A stretch of 64,000 bases of DNA, taken from positions 744,001-808,000 of the forward strand of contig JADJAD010000001.1 in assembly GCA_016704465.1 (NCBI GenBank), given 5' to 3'. Positions 8,217-18,112 of this stretch are shown here, one piece after another; the stretch's first letter is position 1, and the number at the start of each line of letters is the position of its first letter. The notes under the pieces are model-generated. The model searched no databases. It was given only the letters and a program-made list of their open reading frames with translations, and had not been told where the DNA came from. A program made the translations under genes and the position numbers. This stretch comes from Gemmatimonadota bacterium (GTDB taxonomy: Bacteria; Gemmatimonadota; Gemmatimonadetes; Gemmatimonadales; Gemmatimonadaceae).

Positions 8217-10805
8217 CTAGGGACTCAGCCAGTACGCCAACTTCACCAGCAGCGTGTTGTCCGGGTGCGCGCTGAACAGGTCGCGATAGTCGCGCGCGAA
8301 CCGGAAGTCGCCGCGGCTCACCTCCGACTGCAGCCGTCCCTGCTGCCAGACCAGGAAGAGCGTGGAGCCGGGGCGGTACTCCCAGCGCATGACCGCGTTG
8401 GAGTTGAACTGGCGGTAGCTGAAGCCACTCGGCGACTCGCCGGCGCCATACGGCCGGTAGCGGTCGTCATAGGCCGCGGCCCGCGGATCGCCCAGCTCTC
8501 GCCAATCGTTGAAGCGCCCCGTGCTCACGAACGGCTCCACATACAGCTGCAACGACAGCGTCGGCGACGCGGTCCAGTTAATCCGTGAGGTGACGCCGAG
8601 CGTGGTCTGGTCCAGGTGCGCGAAGGTGAAGTGGGTGGTGTCGCTCAAGACCGCGCCGTAGTTCCCGACCCACTGCTGGTCGTCACCCCGCCGCTGGTAC
8701 GACGCGTCGAGGCTCATGGAGAAGCTGGACGCGACGCGCAGCTCGCCGCCGAGCGTGGCGCCGCCGGCGCGCGTGCGGCCGCCATCGCCAGTGCCGCCGG
8801 ACAGCGAAAACTTCGGCACCAGCGCGCCGCGCGGGTCGCCGCTGAGCGTCCACGTGGCATCCTGCTTGGCGCTCTGCCGCACCGCCGGGCCACCGCGCGC
8901 ACAGGCCACGCAGTGGGCCACACCGACGTCGGCCACATTCACCGTAAGCGACGTCCCCCAGAAGTTGGGGAGCTCGAACGACGCGTGGCCGGTGATCCGC
9001 GTCCCCGACGGCAGTCCGCCGGTGGTCCAGTGGTTCTCGGTGGAGACAAAGTTGAACGAGCGCCGGTAGAACGCACTCGGCTTGAGCGCCTGCCACGAGA
9101 GCTGGTTGCGGACCAGCATGTCGTTGACGACGGGCACGAAGCCCAGGTCGTTGAGCTCGAGCCCTGGCGATGCGCGGCGCAGGTAGGTGTTCCACCGCAC
9201 GGCCCCGCCGATCTTCGCCAGCGTGCCCGAGACCACGTTGCCACCTAACGACGTCCGGGTGGCATCGAAGCGCTCCTCGTGATCGGGACGCTGGTACAGG
9301 TGCACGCTGTTGAGCTGCGTGCGGGCGATGGCCTCGGCCGACCCGCCAACCCGGTTGAAGCCCGTGTAGCCGGACAGCTCCCAGCGATCGCGGTCGAAGC
9401 GATGCAACCCTTGCAGCAGCAGGTTGTACGCCTCGCGCCGCAGGTAGGGCGCGGTGCCCGCGTCGAGGTCACGATTGACCGCCGTGACCATCGTGCCGAG
9501 CTGCGACCGCCCCTGCCGCATCTCCTTCACGAGGCGCCCCACGAGATAGTTCGTCTGCGGCTCAACCGTCGCCCCGGTCGCCCCCTGCTCGCGACCGGTG
9601 ACCGCCTGCAGCAGCCCCACGGCAATCCCGTTGCGCAGGCGCCCCGTGAGCTTCGCCGCGCCGAGGATCGTCGTCCCCGACGGGTCCTGCGCCGAGGCGC
9701 GCAGCTGCGGCGTGCGCCCGATGCGGCGTGTGTAGAAGATCCCTTCGCACGGCCCGCCGCACTTGAACAGCCCCACCCCTTCCTGGAAGAACGGGCGCCG
9801 TTCCTCGAAGCGAACCTCGAAGGCGCTGAGATTGAGCACTGCCGGATCGACCTCCACCTGCCCGAAGTCGGGATTCACGGTGGCGTCGAGGGTAAGGTTC
9901 GGGGTGAGCCCGTACTTGAGGTCCAGGCCGGCGGTGAGCTTCTGCGGATGGCGCCACCCTCCGGCATCGGCCTGCGTGATGTTCTTGGTCACGGTGTACG
10001 GAAGCAGCTCGAGGCGGCTCCCACGCTGGATCCCCTCGAGACCCTGCACCGTCCCCAGTTGCGAGGCCAGCGACTGGCGCGACGTGCGGTAGGCCGGCCA
10101 CGCGTCGCGCTCGTTGAGCCTGGCGATGTCGCGCCAGACCCCGAAGCCGAACGCCGGGGCGCTCCCCGCAAAGCGGAGCTGCGAGAACGGCAGGCGGAAC
10201 TCGGCAACCCAGCCTAACGAGTCGATCGCGGCCGCACCGTCCCACACCCCGTCCCAGGTCACGTCCTCGATGTGGTCGCCATAGATCGACGCATCGCGCT
10301 TGACCCCGGCCGGGTTGAGCATGAGCTGGACCCCCGTGCGACGGTCCATGTAGCCGTCGATGAGGACCTTGATCTGGTCCGAGTTGGTGCGCACGTCGCG
10401 CCGCGACAGCAGGGCCAGGATCGAGTCGGGGTGCGGATCGAAGGCCCGCACGACCACGTACAGGTTCCGGTCGTCGAACAGGACCCGCGCCTCGGTGCGG
10501 AACGCCGGGTCACCGTCCTCCGTCGGGGCAAACTGGCGGAAGCCGTCGATGACCGTCGCCCCCAACCAGGCCTGGTCATCGTCGCGCCCGTCGATGACGG
10601 GGACCGAGCCCGCGCGAATGGCACGAACCGTCGTCGTGCCGGGGCCATAGCGTTCGGGGGTCGCGGTCGCCGAGGCCCGCGTCGCAGGGCTTTCCGCCAC
10701 CTGCGCTAACGCGTCGGATGCCAAGGCGCCGGCGAAGGCAGCTATGAAGGCAGCAAATATTGCGAGCGCCGCGAGTGGGTCGCGGCGCGACGGCACGTGC
10801 GTCAT
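8217..10805 (-). CDS. DUF5916 outer-membrane protein with CBM9-like N-terminal domain
   Basis: 862 residues with a signal peptide (hydrophobic residues about 11-34, cleavage near ALAQ). Residues about 60-230 form a family-9 carbohydrate-binding-like fold (PVIDGRDDDQAW, LYVVVRAFDP, WVAEFRLPFSQLRF). Next comes the DUF5916 region, beginning with the ELLPYTVTKN segment and containing FEERRPFFQEGVGLF. The remainder has alternating amphipathic strands typical of a C-terminal beta-barrel. In Bacteroidota and Gemmatimonadota such proteins are thought to sit in the outer membrane; the substrate is not known. It is divergent from arginase across a 269-bp gap. A Cys-rich insert (CVACARGGPA) lies within the barrel part. 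Confidence 0.88.
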   Translation of the reverse strand: MTHVPSRRDPLAALAIFAAFIAAFAGALASDALAQVAESPATRASATATPERYGPGTTTVRAIRAGSVPVIDGRDDDQAWLGATVIDGFRQFAPTEDGDPAFRTEARVLFDDRNLYVVVRAFDPHPDSILALLSRRDVRTNSDQIKVLIDGYMDRRTGVQLMLNPAGVKRDASIYGDHIEDVTWDGVWDGAAAIDSLGWVAEFRLPFSQLRFAGSAPAFGFGVWRDIARLNERDAWPAYRTSRQSLASQLGTVQGLEGIQRGSRLELLPYTVTKNITQADAGGWRHPQKLTAGLDLKYGLTPNLTLDATVNPDFGQVEVDPAVLNLSAFEVRFEERRPFFQEGVGLFKCGGPCEGIFYTRRIGRTPQLRASAQDPSGTTILGAAKLTGRLRNGIAVGLLQAVTGREQGATGATVEPQTNYLVGRLVKEMRQGRSQLGTMVTAVNRDLDAGTAPYLRREAYNLLLQGLHRFDRDRWELSGYTGFNRVGGSAEAIARTQLNSVHLYQRPDHEERFDATRTSLGGNVVSGTLAKIGGAVRWNTYLRRASPGLELNDLGFVPVVNDMLVRNQLSWQALKPSAFYRRSFNFVSTENHWTTGGLPSGTRITGHASFELPNFWGTSLTVNVADVGVAHCVACARGGPAVRQSAKQDATWTLSGDPRGALVPKFSLSGGTGDGGRTRAGGATLGGELRVASSFSMSLDASYQRRGDDQQWVGNYGAVLSDTTHFTFAHLDQTTLGVTSRINWTASPTLSLQLYVEPFVSTGRFNDWRELGDPRAAAYDDRYRPYGAGESPSGFSYRQFNSNAVMRWEYRPGSTLFLVWQQGRLQSEVSRGDFRFARDYRDLFSAHPDNTLLVKLAYWLSP

Positions 10806-11074
10806 GGGGGGCGGAGCGGGGATAGGGCGTGGGACTGGCGACGCCCAAGGTACCGATGGTTTACGGCGCGCGCGCCCTGATCGTTACGGGACGAACGACC
10901 AAACGAGTCACCGGCACCGGTGGGGGTCGTGCGGAGAGGCGGGGAGACGAGGCGCGGCGGCGCGCGGCAGGATCGGAGCATGAATATTCGCCCAATCTCC
11001 CATGAACGCTGCATGGAGTGCATGCTCATGCGCGTCCCTTCCGCGTTAGGTCGGGGCGCGATAGGCTTCGCCGC

Positions 11075-11986
11075 ATGACTACCGTACGAATCATCGGCGT
11101 CCCCATGGACCTCGGCGCCTCCCGCCGCGGGGTGGACATGGGCCCCTTCGCCGTCCGCTACACCGACCTCCGGGAGCAGCTCGAGAAGCTCGGGCACACC
11201 GTCGAGGATGCAGGAAACGTCGCCGTCCCCTTCCGTGAGGACGCGGCCAAGGGCGCCCAGCGCGGGGCGCGCTACCTCGGCGCCATCACCGCCGTCTGCA
11301 CCGACGTCGCCGCCCAGGTGCAGGCCGCGCTGGCGGCCGGGCAGTTCCCGGTCGTGCTGGGGGGCGATCATGCCCTGTCGGCCGGCACCGTCTCCGGCGC
11401 CGCCTCGCACCTCGCGGCCAGCGGCCAGCGGCTCGGCGTTGTCTGGGTCGATGCCCACGGCGACCTCAACACGCCGGCCAGCTCGCGCTCGGGTAACGTG
11501 CACGGCATGCCGCTGGCCGCGCTGCTCGGGCACGGCGACAAGGCCATGTGCAGCATCGGCCCCTCGGTCCCGTGCGTGCGGGCGAGCGACGTCGCGCTGG
11601 TGGGGCTGCGCGACTTGGACGACTCCGAGCGCGATCACATCCGCAAGTGGAAGCTCTCGGCCTTCTCCATGCGCGCCCTCGACGAGCGCGGGATACGCGC
11701 GGTGATGGAGGAGGCGATCAAGGTCGCCACAAGCGATACCGGCGGGCTGTGGGTCTCGTTCGACATGGACGTCATCGACCCCGACGAGGCCCCGGGGGTT
11801 GGGACGCCGGTCACCGGGGGGATCACCTACCGGGAGGCGCACCTGGCCATGGAGATGCTGGCCGACACGGGAAGGCTCGTCGGCCTCGACCTCGTGGAGG
11901 TGAACCCCGTGCTCGACGCCCATAACCGCACCGCCGAGATCGCGCGCGAGCTGATCCTGAGCGCCCTTGGCAAGCGCATCCTTTAG
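11075..11986 (+). CDS. rocF: Arginase
   Basis: 303 residues; L-arginine + water to L-ornithine + urea. The ATG at 11075 gives the expected family start (TTVRIIGVPMDLG); the upstream in-frame ATG at 11018 would add a non-conserved extension. All manganese-binding ligands are present: His99 (GGDHALSAG), Asp126/His128/Asp130 (WVDAHGDLN) and Asp230/Asp232 (SFDMDVIDPDEAPG). The gene is 11 bp upstream of a TIGR00300-type ornithine cyclodeaminase, so the product ornithine is likely turned directly into proline. Agmatinase or formiminoglutamase are less likely because the full arginase-type pattern is present. Confidence 0.95.
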   Translation: MTTVRIIGVPMDLGASRRGVDMGPFAVRYTDLREQLEKLGHTVEDAGNVAVPFREDAAKGAQRGARYLGAITAVCTDVAAQVQAALAAGQFPVVLGGDHALSAGTVSGAASHLAASGQRLGVVWVDAHGDLNTPASSRSGNVHGMPLAALLGHGDKAMCSIGPSVPCVRASDVALVGLRDLDDSERDHIRKWKLSAFSMRALDERGIRAVMEEAIKVATSDTGGLWVSFDMDVIDPDEAPGVGTPVTGGITYREAHLAMEMLADTGRLVGLDLVEVNPVLDAHNRTAEIARELILSALGKRIL

Positions 11987-11997
11987 CAACACACGAC

Positions 11998-13098
11998 ATG
12001 TCGGCCACCCCGCACTACGTCCCCCCCGATTTCGATGCGTCACACCTCGTGCAGGCGCCCGCGGCACGCACCGTACCCGCCGAGCGTGACGGTGTCCTTC
12101 CGGATGACTTCTTCGCCACGACCAATCTCCCGACGTATGTGAAGGGAGCCAACGGCGCGTGGACCATGCCGCGCGAGGCGCGCATGGATGGCGTGCTGGT
12201 GCGCGACCCGGACGGGGGGTGGTGGGTGCGAGAGGGGCGGCGCGTGCAGTCGGGCGACGAGGTCGTCGTCGGGCGCGCCGAGGATGGCAGCCAGGGGGTG
12301 CTGGTGCACGCGCGCGGCTTCGCGGGCGACGCGGCGGCGCATGGCGACTTCCACTTCATGTCCAGCCAGGTCTCGCGCGAGAAGCCCATCGACTACCAGC
12401 ACATTGCCCGCATGTTGGTGGAGGAGAAGCGGCGCGGCGGCTACGTGTTGTGGGTGACCGGACCGGCGCTGGTGCACTCGCGCGCCCGCGACAACATGGT
12501 CTGGTTCATCCGCAAGGGTTACGTGCAGGCGCTGCTGGCCGGCAACGCCGTCGCCGTGCACGACATCGAGGCCGACATCGTCGGGACAACGTTAGGCATG
12601 ACCGGGACGGGTGACCCCACCGAGGGCGGGCACTCGGCGCACATGCGGGCCATCAACGCCGTGCGCCGCTCCGGATCGATCGCCCGCGCGGTGCACGACG
12701 GGGTGATCAAGGGCGGCATCATGCACTCGTGTGTCGTGGAGGAGGTTCCCTTTGTCCTCGCCGGCTCGCTGCGCGACGACGGCCCGCTCCCCGACGTGAT
12801 CACCGACATGATCGCCGCCCAGGACGCCACGCGCGCGCACACCAAGCGGGCCACCATGGCGGTGCTGATCGCCACCGCGCTGCACTCCATCGCGGTGGGC
12901 AACATGCTGCCGGCGTACTATGACGATCCCCAGCGTGGCATCGTGGAGCTGCCGACGATTTGCGTCGACGCGAGCGAGTTCCTCGTGAGCAAGCTCAAGG
13001 ATCGTGGCACGCACCAGGCGGTCGGGGTGGTGACCAACGCGCAGGACTTCATGAGCATCCTGCAGACCGCGGTGGAGCGTGAGGTGGAGAACTGGTAA
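11998..13098 (+). CDS. TIGR00300 / LOR-SDH family protein, probable ornithine cyclodeaminase
   Basis: 366 residues. The N-terminal part (LPDDFFATTNLPTYVK, then WTMPREARMDGVLV) and a C-terminal Rossmann-like region (GNAVAVHDIEADIVGTTLG, GGIMHSCVVEEVPFVLAGSLRDDGPLP) match the LOR/SDH bifunctional-region family. In archaea and in the C-terminal half of cyanobacterial arginine-degrading AgrE/ArgZ this family has ornithine cyclodeaminase activity (ornithine to proline plus ammonia, NAD-dependent). It has no relation to the classical mu-crystallin-type enzyme. Position right after arginase supports ornithine as substrate. No strong Shine-Dalgarno is visible before the ATG, so translational coupling to arginase is plausible. 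A hairpin follows the stop codon. Confidence 0.85.
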   Translation: MSATPHYVPPDFDASHLVQAPAARTVPAERDGVLPDDFFATTNLPTYVKGANGAWTMPREARMDGVLVRDPDGGWWVREGRRVQSGDEVVVGRAEDGSQGVLVHARGFAGDAAAHGDFHFMSSQVSREKPIDYQHIARMLVEEKRRGGYVLWVTGPALVHSRARDNMVWFIRKGYVQALLAGNAVAVHDIEADIVGTTLGMTGTGDPTEGGHSAHMRAINAVRRSGSIARAVHDGVIKGGIMHSCVVEEVPFVLAGSLRDDGPLPDVITDMIAAQDATRAHTKRATMAVLIATALHSIAVGNMLPAYYDDPQRGIVELPTICVDASEFLVSKLKDRGTHQAVGVVTNAQDFMSILQTAVEREVENW

Positions 13099-13106
13099 GT
13101 CGCACG

Positions 13107-13144
13107 AAGGCGCCGGGGGCGGTGTGATGCCCTGCCGGCGCTTT
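13107..13144 (+). terminator. Possible terminator after the arginase operon
   Basis: Inverted repeat 13107-13116 / 13135-13144 (10 bp with one G-T pair, GC-rich core gcgccgg), loop of 18 bases, ending in a short T run. It starts 8 bp after the cyclodeaminase stop codon. Confidence 0.45.
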
Positions 13145-13327
13145 CGAGTGACGACCCTCCCGTCAACTGCAATACCATGCTACAGGAATCGACCATCTGA
13201 AACAGATGGTGTGTGAGACGCGGCGCGCTGCTGCTTTATCAGAGGCGGCGCGGGTAGCCTGCGTGGCCGCTGCCTCACGGGGAAGGTCGCACCCACGTCT
13301 CCTGATCGTGGCAGGCTACCCTGCAGC

Positions 13328-14932
13328 TCAAAACTTCCACGACATCGCCAGCGCGAGCTTGTTCATCCATCGCCTGCCGATTGCCGACTCATCACCGACC
13401 GACACCGGTACCGGCCGCCGCGCCACCGAGTCGGGGACGCCGAGCAGCAGGTACTCGCGCCGGCCCCAGTGACTGCCCACTGTAATCAGTGCACGATCAG
13501 CGACGCCGAATGAAAGCCCGGCGAGATAGTCGGCACCCACCTCCCCGCCAACCGTACGAGCGGCGATGCCGCCCGACAGGTAGAGAGTACCGACGGTCCA
13601 GTCCACCAGACTCACGTGGGTCTGCACGAGCGGCGCGAGCGTCGACTGTCGACTGGCTGCCACATCCACGTACGTGGAGTACACGCTGTCCGACACAAGG
13701 CTTGCATCGCCAGCGAAGCGCGGACGTGTCGTCCGCTTGAAGGTACTCTGCGGTAGACGACTGATGAGAAACCCCACGCTGGGGACGATGCGCGTTCGCT
13801 CGTGCACCGGAAACTCGCGGGTCTCGGTGATGACGACCCCCTGGACGTTTTTGGCGAAGGCACGGCCAGTCGCAGTGATGACGATAGCGATCGTGGACGA
13901 ATTGTCCTTCACGTATAGCGGAAGATGCTCTTCGCTCGTGGAGACATGGAGCGAAACGATTTGCGCGCGCAGGGAGTCTGCACTCGCCCGATCTCCTCGC
14001 ACGGGTTCGATGACTCTTTTCCGCTGCTCCGACAGGCGATCCGCGAGGGCCTTGTGGTCAGTCTTTGCCCTGAGAACCATTGGTGCGCCGTCTCCCGCGA
14101 GGTACGCCGACAGCGCCGGATCGCCCTTCGCCAGTGCGCTGAGTCGTGCCACTCGAGCATCGGACTCCCTCATGAGGGTCTGTACCGTGTCGAGTCGAGC
14201 CTCCGCCGCCCGTAGGTGAATCGTATCAACGAGAAAGGTGTTCACCGTGCCTGCGAACGATTGTGTCCACAGCACCACGGCAGTGGCGTGCGCGATCCCT
14301 CGCGTCTTCGCAGGACACGCTCCGTCGAGGTAGCCAGTCAGCGCGCCCTTGGCCGCGTCCCGCAACTTCGTGACCTCGACAAGGGACGCATCGGCTCGCG
14401 CGTTGACGGCGAAGGCGATATCAAGCGCCGAGTTCGCCTCCTTGAGTTCGGCTTCCCACGTGCGCTCACGCCGACGTGCTTCCTCACGACGCCGTGTCGC
14501 CTCGTCCTCGACCGACTGCATGAAATGCAGCGACGTTTTCGCGGCGTCCGTCGAAGTCGTCGCCGCCTTGGCGGCCGGCGGCGACGGGCGGAGGGGGCCG
14601 AGGGTGGTAACGTCCTTTCCGAGCAGGACGCCTGGCAACCGATTGTCAGCCGACTCCACGCGCTCCGACTGGTTTACCCGGTACGTATAGGTGAAACAAA
14701 CCGGTGACAGATTGCTGATGTCGATGCGCGTTTGAGTGCCGGCGTACATGCGTGCCTTCTGCCGCGACTCCTCTCCCCGCCAGTCAATCGCCGCACTGTG
14801 CGACCCTTGGGCACTAGCCGAGGAGGGGATTGTTGCAGCGCACGCGCATGCGACGAGAGAGATGCGCAGTGTGGCCAGCGCACGCTTCGAGAGATGACCG
14901 TGCACGTATTCGAAGTGATTGGGCATGCGCAT
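13328..14932 (-). CDS. Exported protein with coiled-coil segment, function unknown
   Basis: 534 residues if the ATG at 14932 is used; a GTG at 14941 and an ATG at 14926 are also possible. A signal peptide (ISLVACACAATIP, cleavage near ASAQ) is clear. Residues about 125-175 are charged and helical (EDEATRRREEARRRERTWEAELKE), probably coiled coil. The second half alternates polar and hydrophobic residues and ends in SWKF, the terminal aromatic typical of outer-membrane beta-barrels. I do not recognise a family. It is the last of three same-strand genes after the kinase (15453-18050) and small protein A (15095-15391), so it may belong to that cassette. Base composition is slightly lower in GC than neighbouring genes. 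Confidence 0.75.
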   Translation of the reverse strand: MRMPNHFEYVHGHLSKRALATLRISLVACACAATIPSSASAQGSHSAAIDWRGEESRQKARMYAGTQTRIDISNLSPVCFTYTYRVNQSERVESADNRLPGVLLGKDVTTLGPLRPSPPAAKAATTSTDAAKTSLHFMQSVEDEATRRREEARRRERTWEAELKEANSALDIAFAVNARADASLVEVTKLRDAAKGALTGYLDGACPAKTRGIAHATAVVLWTQSFAGTVNTFLVDTIHLRAAEARLDTVQTLMRESDARVARLSALAKGDPALSAYLAGDGAPMVLRAKTDHKALADRLSEQRKRVIEPVRGDRASADSLRAQIVSLHVSTSEEHLPLYVKDNSSTIAIVITATGRAFAKNVQGVVITETREFPVHERTRIVPSVGFLISRLPQSTFKRTTRPRFAGDASLVSDSVYSTYVDVAASRQSTLAPLVQTHVSLVDWTVGTLYLSGGIAARTVGGEVGADYLAGLSFGVADRALITVGSHWGRREYLLLGVPDSVARRPVPVSVGDESAIGRRWMNKLALAMSWKF

Positions 14933-15094
14933 TGGATTCACTCAGGTGTTTTGTATGTTTGGAGCAACAGTGACTATGGGCGCTCGACCAACGCACCACC
15001 GCGCTTGCAGCGCCGTGCAACCAGAGCTCGTTCGCGAGTCCGCACTTGACGCCGTCTTCCATCAGCGGCGGCAAGCCGAGGGACGCGCGTTGAG

Positions 15095-15391
15095 CTACGG
15101 CACGAAGTAGAGGGCGTTCAGCAACGCCACGATTGCCGGCCGAGGCACCTGTGGGTCGATGACGCCGGCACTGAGCACGAGTGCGATCGCAGTCGGGAGA
15201 TTCCGACTCGCCAGCGCGCCGCGAATCTGATCCGCGGTGCCATCCGGGATCCGGATCTGCGTGTGGATCTCGAACCAGGCCTCGGGGCCCGTGATCGGGG
15301 CGTAGTCCACGACGATGCGCAGGTTCGGCACTCCACCTGTCCCAAATGGCGACATCGGTCCCATGACTCCCTCACTGTTGGCGTTGATCAA
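15095..15391 (-). CDS. Small protein A, paralogue of the 18113-18457 product
   Basis: 98 residues from a TTG at 15391; in-frame ATGs at 15364 and 15355 are alternatives, but the longer form keeps an N-terminal segment (NSEGVMG) resembling NPEEVLG in the paralogue. Shared motifs are GTGGVPN, then WFEIHTQIR, then GVIDPQVPR and LLNAL near the C-terminus. No signal peptide, membrane segment or known domain is visible. It lies 61 bp downstream of the serine/threonine kinase on the same strand, so the kinase and this protein are probably cotranscribed. Function unknown; a kinase partner or substrate is one possibility from context only. Confidence 0.65.
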   Translation of the reverse strand: MINANSEGVMGPMSPFGTGGVPNLRIVVDYAPITGPEAWFEIHTQIRIPDGTADQIRGALASRNLPTAIALVLSAGVIDPQVPRPAIVALLNALYFVP

Positions 15392-15452
15392 GCATGATCA
15401 CGCCACCGAGCGGTGTCTGTGGGCAGTTCGTCCTACGCCGTCTCGCTCGCGA

Positions 15453-18050
15453 TCAGGGAGTGCGCGGAGTGGTCACACGCGCATAGGCGGGGTTGCCACG
15501 GAGAGAGCCGAAGTCCGGCTCCCGATGCACCCAGAGATCGAGTTCGTGGCCCTGTGCAATCGAGGTGGTGAGGGCGGCTTGCGCGCTGTCCAGTTGGCCG
15601 AAGGCCGCGAAGGCGCGCGCAGCTGCAAAGGGCGCCGTCCCCATTCCGTAGCGGACAGGGAGTGCCTGGATGGACGTGAGGAAGCGGCGCGCACTCTCCG
15701 CGTCACCCATGCGTACTGCGCTCGCCGCCGCCAGTCCGAGGTAGTCTGCGTTTTCCGCGTGCTCACCGGCCAACGACTCGGCGATGGCGCGGCTGGCAGT
15801 CCATCGTTGCAGCTCGTAGAGGATGCGTGCCTCCGTGAACCGATCCGCGTCGCCACGCGCATACTGCGTCCGGTGCGAGGCATACCAGCGCATTCCGTCT
15901 TCGAGCACCTGCCGCGCGGCGCCTTCACTGCCATGCGCCGTGAGCTCGATACCCGCCTCGAGCGCCAGGTCGCCGTAGGATGTGCCGTACGGATCGGCCG
16001 GAAGCTCTGTGGATTCCGCCAGCAGCCGGCGCAGCGCGTCCACCTGCCGAGTGGCGGCGAGCGCACGCACGGAGGAGAGCAGGATGTAGCCACGTCCCGG
16101 AAAGAGAGCCCGGGCGCGGTCCGCCGACTCTCGTTCGCGCTCGTGGTCCCCAAGCATGTGCAGGATTCGTCCGTTCACATCCCAGTACGGCGCCCATCCC
16201 CGCATCGCCCCTTCCGTGGGGGACAGCGTCACCATGGCCCGGCGCGCCTCGTCGAGATGCCCGTTCTGCATCTCCTCGACCGCCCAGTTGTACGTGGCCT
16301 TGGTGCGCGGCGCGAGCGCCGCCAGCTGCCGGATGGCCTGCAGTGCCGCCGGGCGGTTCCCGTCGAGCAGGCTGCGACGTGAATCGAACCAGAGTCGATC
16401 GTGCTGACTCAGTCGCGCGCGGTGCGGCGCCAGTATGCGAAGCAGTGAATCGGCGCCTGCATAGTCGGCGGTGTTCGCCACGCTGATGGACCCCATCAGC
16501 AGGGCGGAGACGAGCGTGGAGTCGAGGGAATAGGCGCGCGCGAATCTCACACCCGCGTCCCGGAAGTCGTTCCGAACATAGCTATCGAGCGCCTGCGCAA
16601 ACTCACGATAGGCCTCAAAGGTCGGTGGCGATTCGCTCAGGGCCACCGACGACTCGAGGCGTCGATCCATCACGGTGGAGAGCAGCCCCATCAGGCGCGA
16701 GCGAATCAGTTCAATGGCGGGCGCCGGTGTCTCCACCTGCGCCGTCACCGGTCCCACTGCCCCCAGCAGCGTGGCGCGCGTCGAATCGCTGACGTCCGAC
16801 ACCTGGACGTGGATCGCGAGTTCACCGCCATTGCGATAGTACGAGCCCGACACCACGATGGCGGCACCTGTTTCCGTCGCGACGGCGCGAATGGGATCTC
16901 GCTGCGGTGTGTCGGCGGAGCGGGCCTCCGCGTTCCGCGTCGCCTGCAAGGCGACGGGGGTCGGCACCACATCGACGAAGCCGGTGCGCTGCAGTCCCTC
17001 TGTGATCCAGTCGGCGGCCATGACGCCAAGAAAGTCCAGATCACGTTGCGGCGTCCGATTCTCGAATTGCGTCACGACCAACCGCCTGGAGGCGGCACGG
17101 GGCGGGCCTTGTTCCTGGGTTCCGTTACCTCCGGGCCCTCCGATCCACGCCGCCAAGATCGCGAGCGATGCGGCGAAGAATCCGGCGGCACCGATGCGCG
17201 CCCTGCTCCACGGTGCACGCGCGTTGATTGCAGCTACCAACTCATTGGCCAAGGCGAAACGATCAGCCGGTTCAAGCGCCAACGCGCGGACCACGGCGCG
17301 CTCGATGTGGCGCGGAACGGGCTCGTTCGACCGCTTGGCGCGCGACTCGGCCAGGGACGAACGCAGCGCACCATTCAGCGCCCGCTCGGGCCTCGCTCCC
17401 GCGAGCATTTCGTAGAGTACCAGTCCCAACGAGTAGATGTCGCTCCGCCCGTCGATGGCGACCGCCGGACGCCGCTGCTCGGGACTCATGTAGGCGGGGG
17501 TGCCGACGAAGCCCTGCTCGGTGGGGCTCGTGAGCGCATCGTCCACTGCACTGAGTGCGCGCGCGATCCCGAAATCGCTGATGACGGAATGGCCCGCGAC
17601 GAGGAGAATGTTGGCCGGCTTGATGTCGCGATGCACGATGCCCTCTCGATGGGCATAGTCGAGGGCTACGGCGACCTCGGTCGCGATCTGTACCGCCTCT
17701 CTCACCGGTAGCGCGCCGTGCTCATCGAGCCAATCCCGCAGCGTCCTCCCCGCCACATACGGCATCACGAAATACGGCAACCCGTTCGCCTCGCCCGAGT
17801 CGTGCAGCGGGAGAATGTTGGGGTGCGTGAGCCCCGCGACGATAGCGATCTCGCGCAGAAAGCGCTGCGTGCTGACGGCGGTGGCGATCTCCCGGTGTAG
17901 CACCTTGATCGCGACCTTGCGACCATGTCGTGTGTCCGTCGCCAGGTACACCGTGGCCATGCCCCCGCGCCCGATCCTCCCCTCCAACGTGTATCGCGCG
18001 GAGAGCGCACCCAGATCGTCCGGCACCTCGAAGGGGGCAGGTGATGTCAT
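15453..18050 (-). CDS. Transmembrane serine/threonine protein kinase with FlgO-like and TPR regions
   Basis: 865 residues. The N-terminal Hanks-type kinase domain (about 20-280) has the glycine loop GRGGMATVYLA, Lys49, catalytic HRDIKPAN (His140-Asp142), DFG at 159-161 and the TPAYMSPEQ activation segment. One membrane helix follows (about 286-304). The outer part begins with a FlgO/TolB-N-like nucleotide-fold segment (LVVTQFENRTP ... FLGVMAADWITEGLQ, then a GSYYRNGGELAIHVQVSD strand pair). The last ~400 residues are helical TPR-like repeats. This architecture is frequent in Gemmatimonadota and Acidobacteriota. The two paralogous small proteins flanking it are unusual. It is expected to sense an extracytoplasmic signal and phosphorylate cytoplasmic proteins; targets unknown. 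Confidence 0.95.
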   Translation of the reverse strand: MTSPAPFEVPDDLGALSARYTLEGRIGRGGMATVYLATDTRHGRKVAIKVLHREIATAVSTQRFLREIAIVAGLTHPNILPLHDSGEANGLPYFVMPYVAGRTLRDWLDEHGALPVREAVQIATEVAVALDYAHREGIVHRDIKPANILLVAGHSVISDFGIARALSAVDDALTSPTEQGFVGTPAYMSPEQRRPAVAIDGRSDIYSLGLVLYEMLAGARPERALNGALRSSLAESRAKRSNEPVPRHIERAVVRALALEPADRFALANELVAAINARAPWSRARIGAAGFFAASLAILAAWIGGPGGNGTQEQGPPRAASRRLVVTQFENRTPQRDLDFLGVMAADWITEGLQRTGFVDVVPTPVALQATRNAEARSADTPQRDPIRAVATETGAAIVVSGSYYRNGGELAIHVQVSDVSDSTRATLLGAVGPVTAQVETPAPAIELIRSRLMGLLSTVMDRRLESSVALSESPPTFEAYREFAQALDSYVRNDFRDAGVRFARAYSLDSTLVSALLMGSISVANTADYAGADSLLRILAPHRARLSQHDRLWFDSRRSLLDGNRPAALQAIRQLAALAPRTKATYNWAVEEMQNGHLDEARRAMVTLSPTEGAMRGWAPYWDVNGRILHMLGDHERERESADRARALFPGRGYILLSSVRALAATRQVDALRRLLAESTELPADPYGTSYGDLALEAGIELTAHGSEGAARQVLEDGMRWYASHRTQYARGDADRFTEARILYELQRWTASRAIAESLAGEHAENADYLGLAAASAVRMGDAESARRFLTSIQALPVRYGMGTAPFAAARAFAAFGQLDSAQAALTTSIAQGHELDLWVHREPDFGSLRGNPAYARVTTPRTP

Positions 18051-18112
18051 CAGCTACTGGCTTGTGACTTGTTGGGCATTCATGTTGGAGGCCCCTCTCA
18101 CAGGAGAATAGC

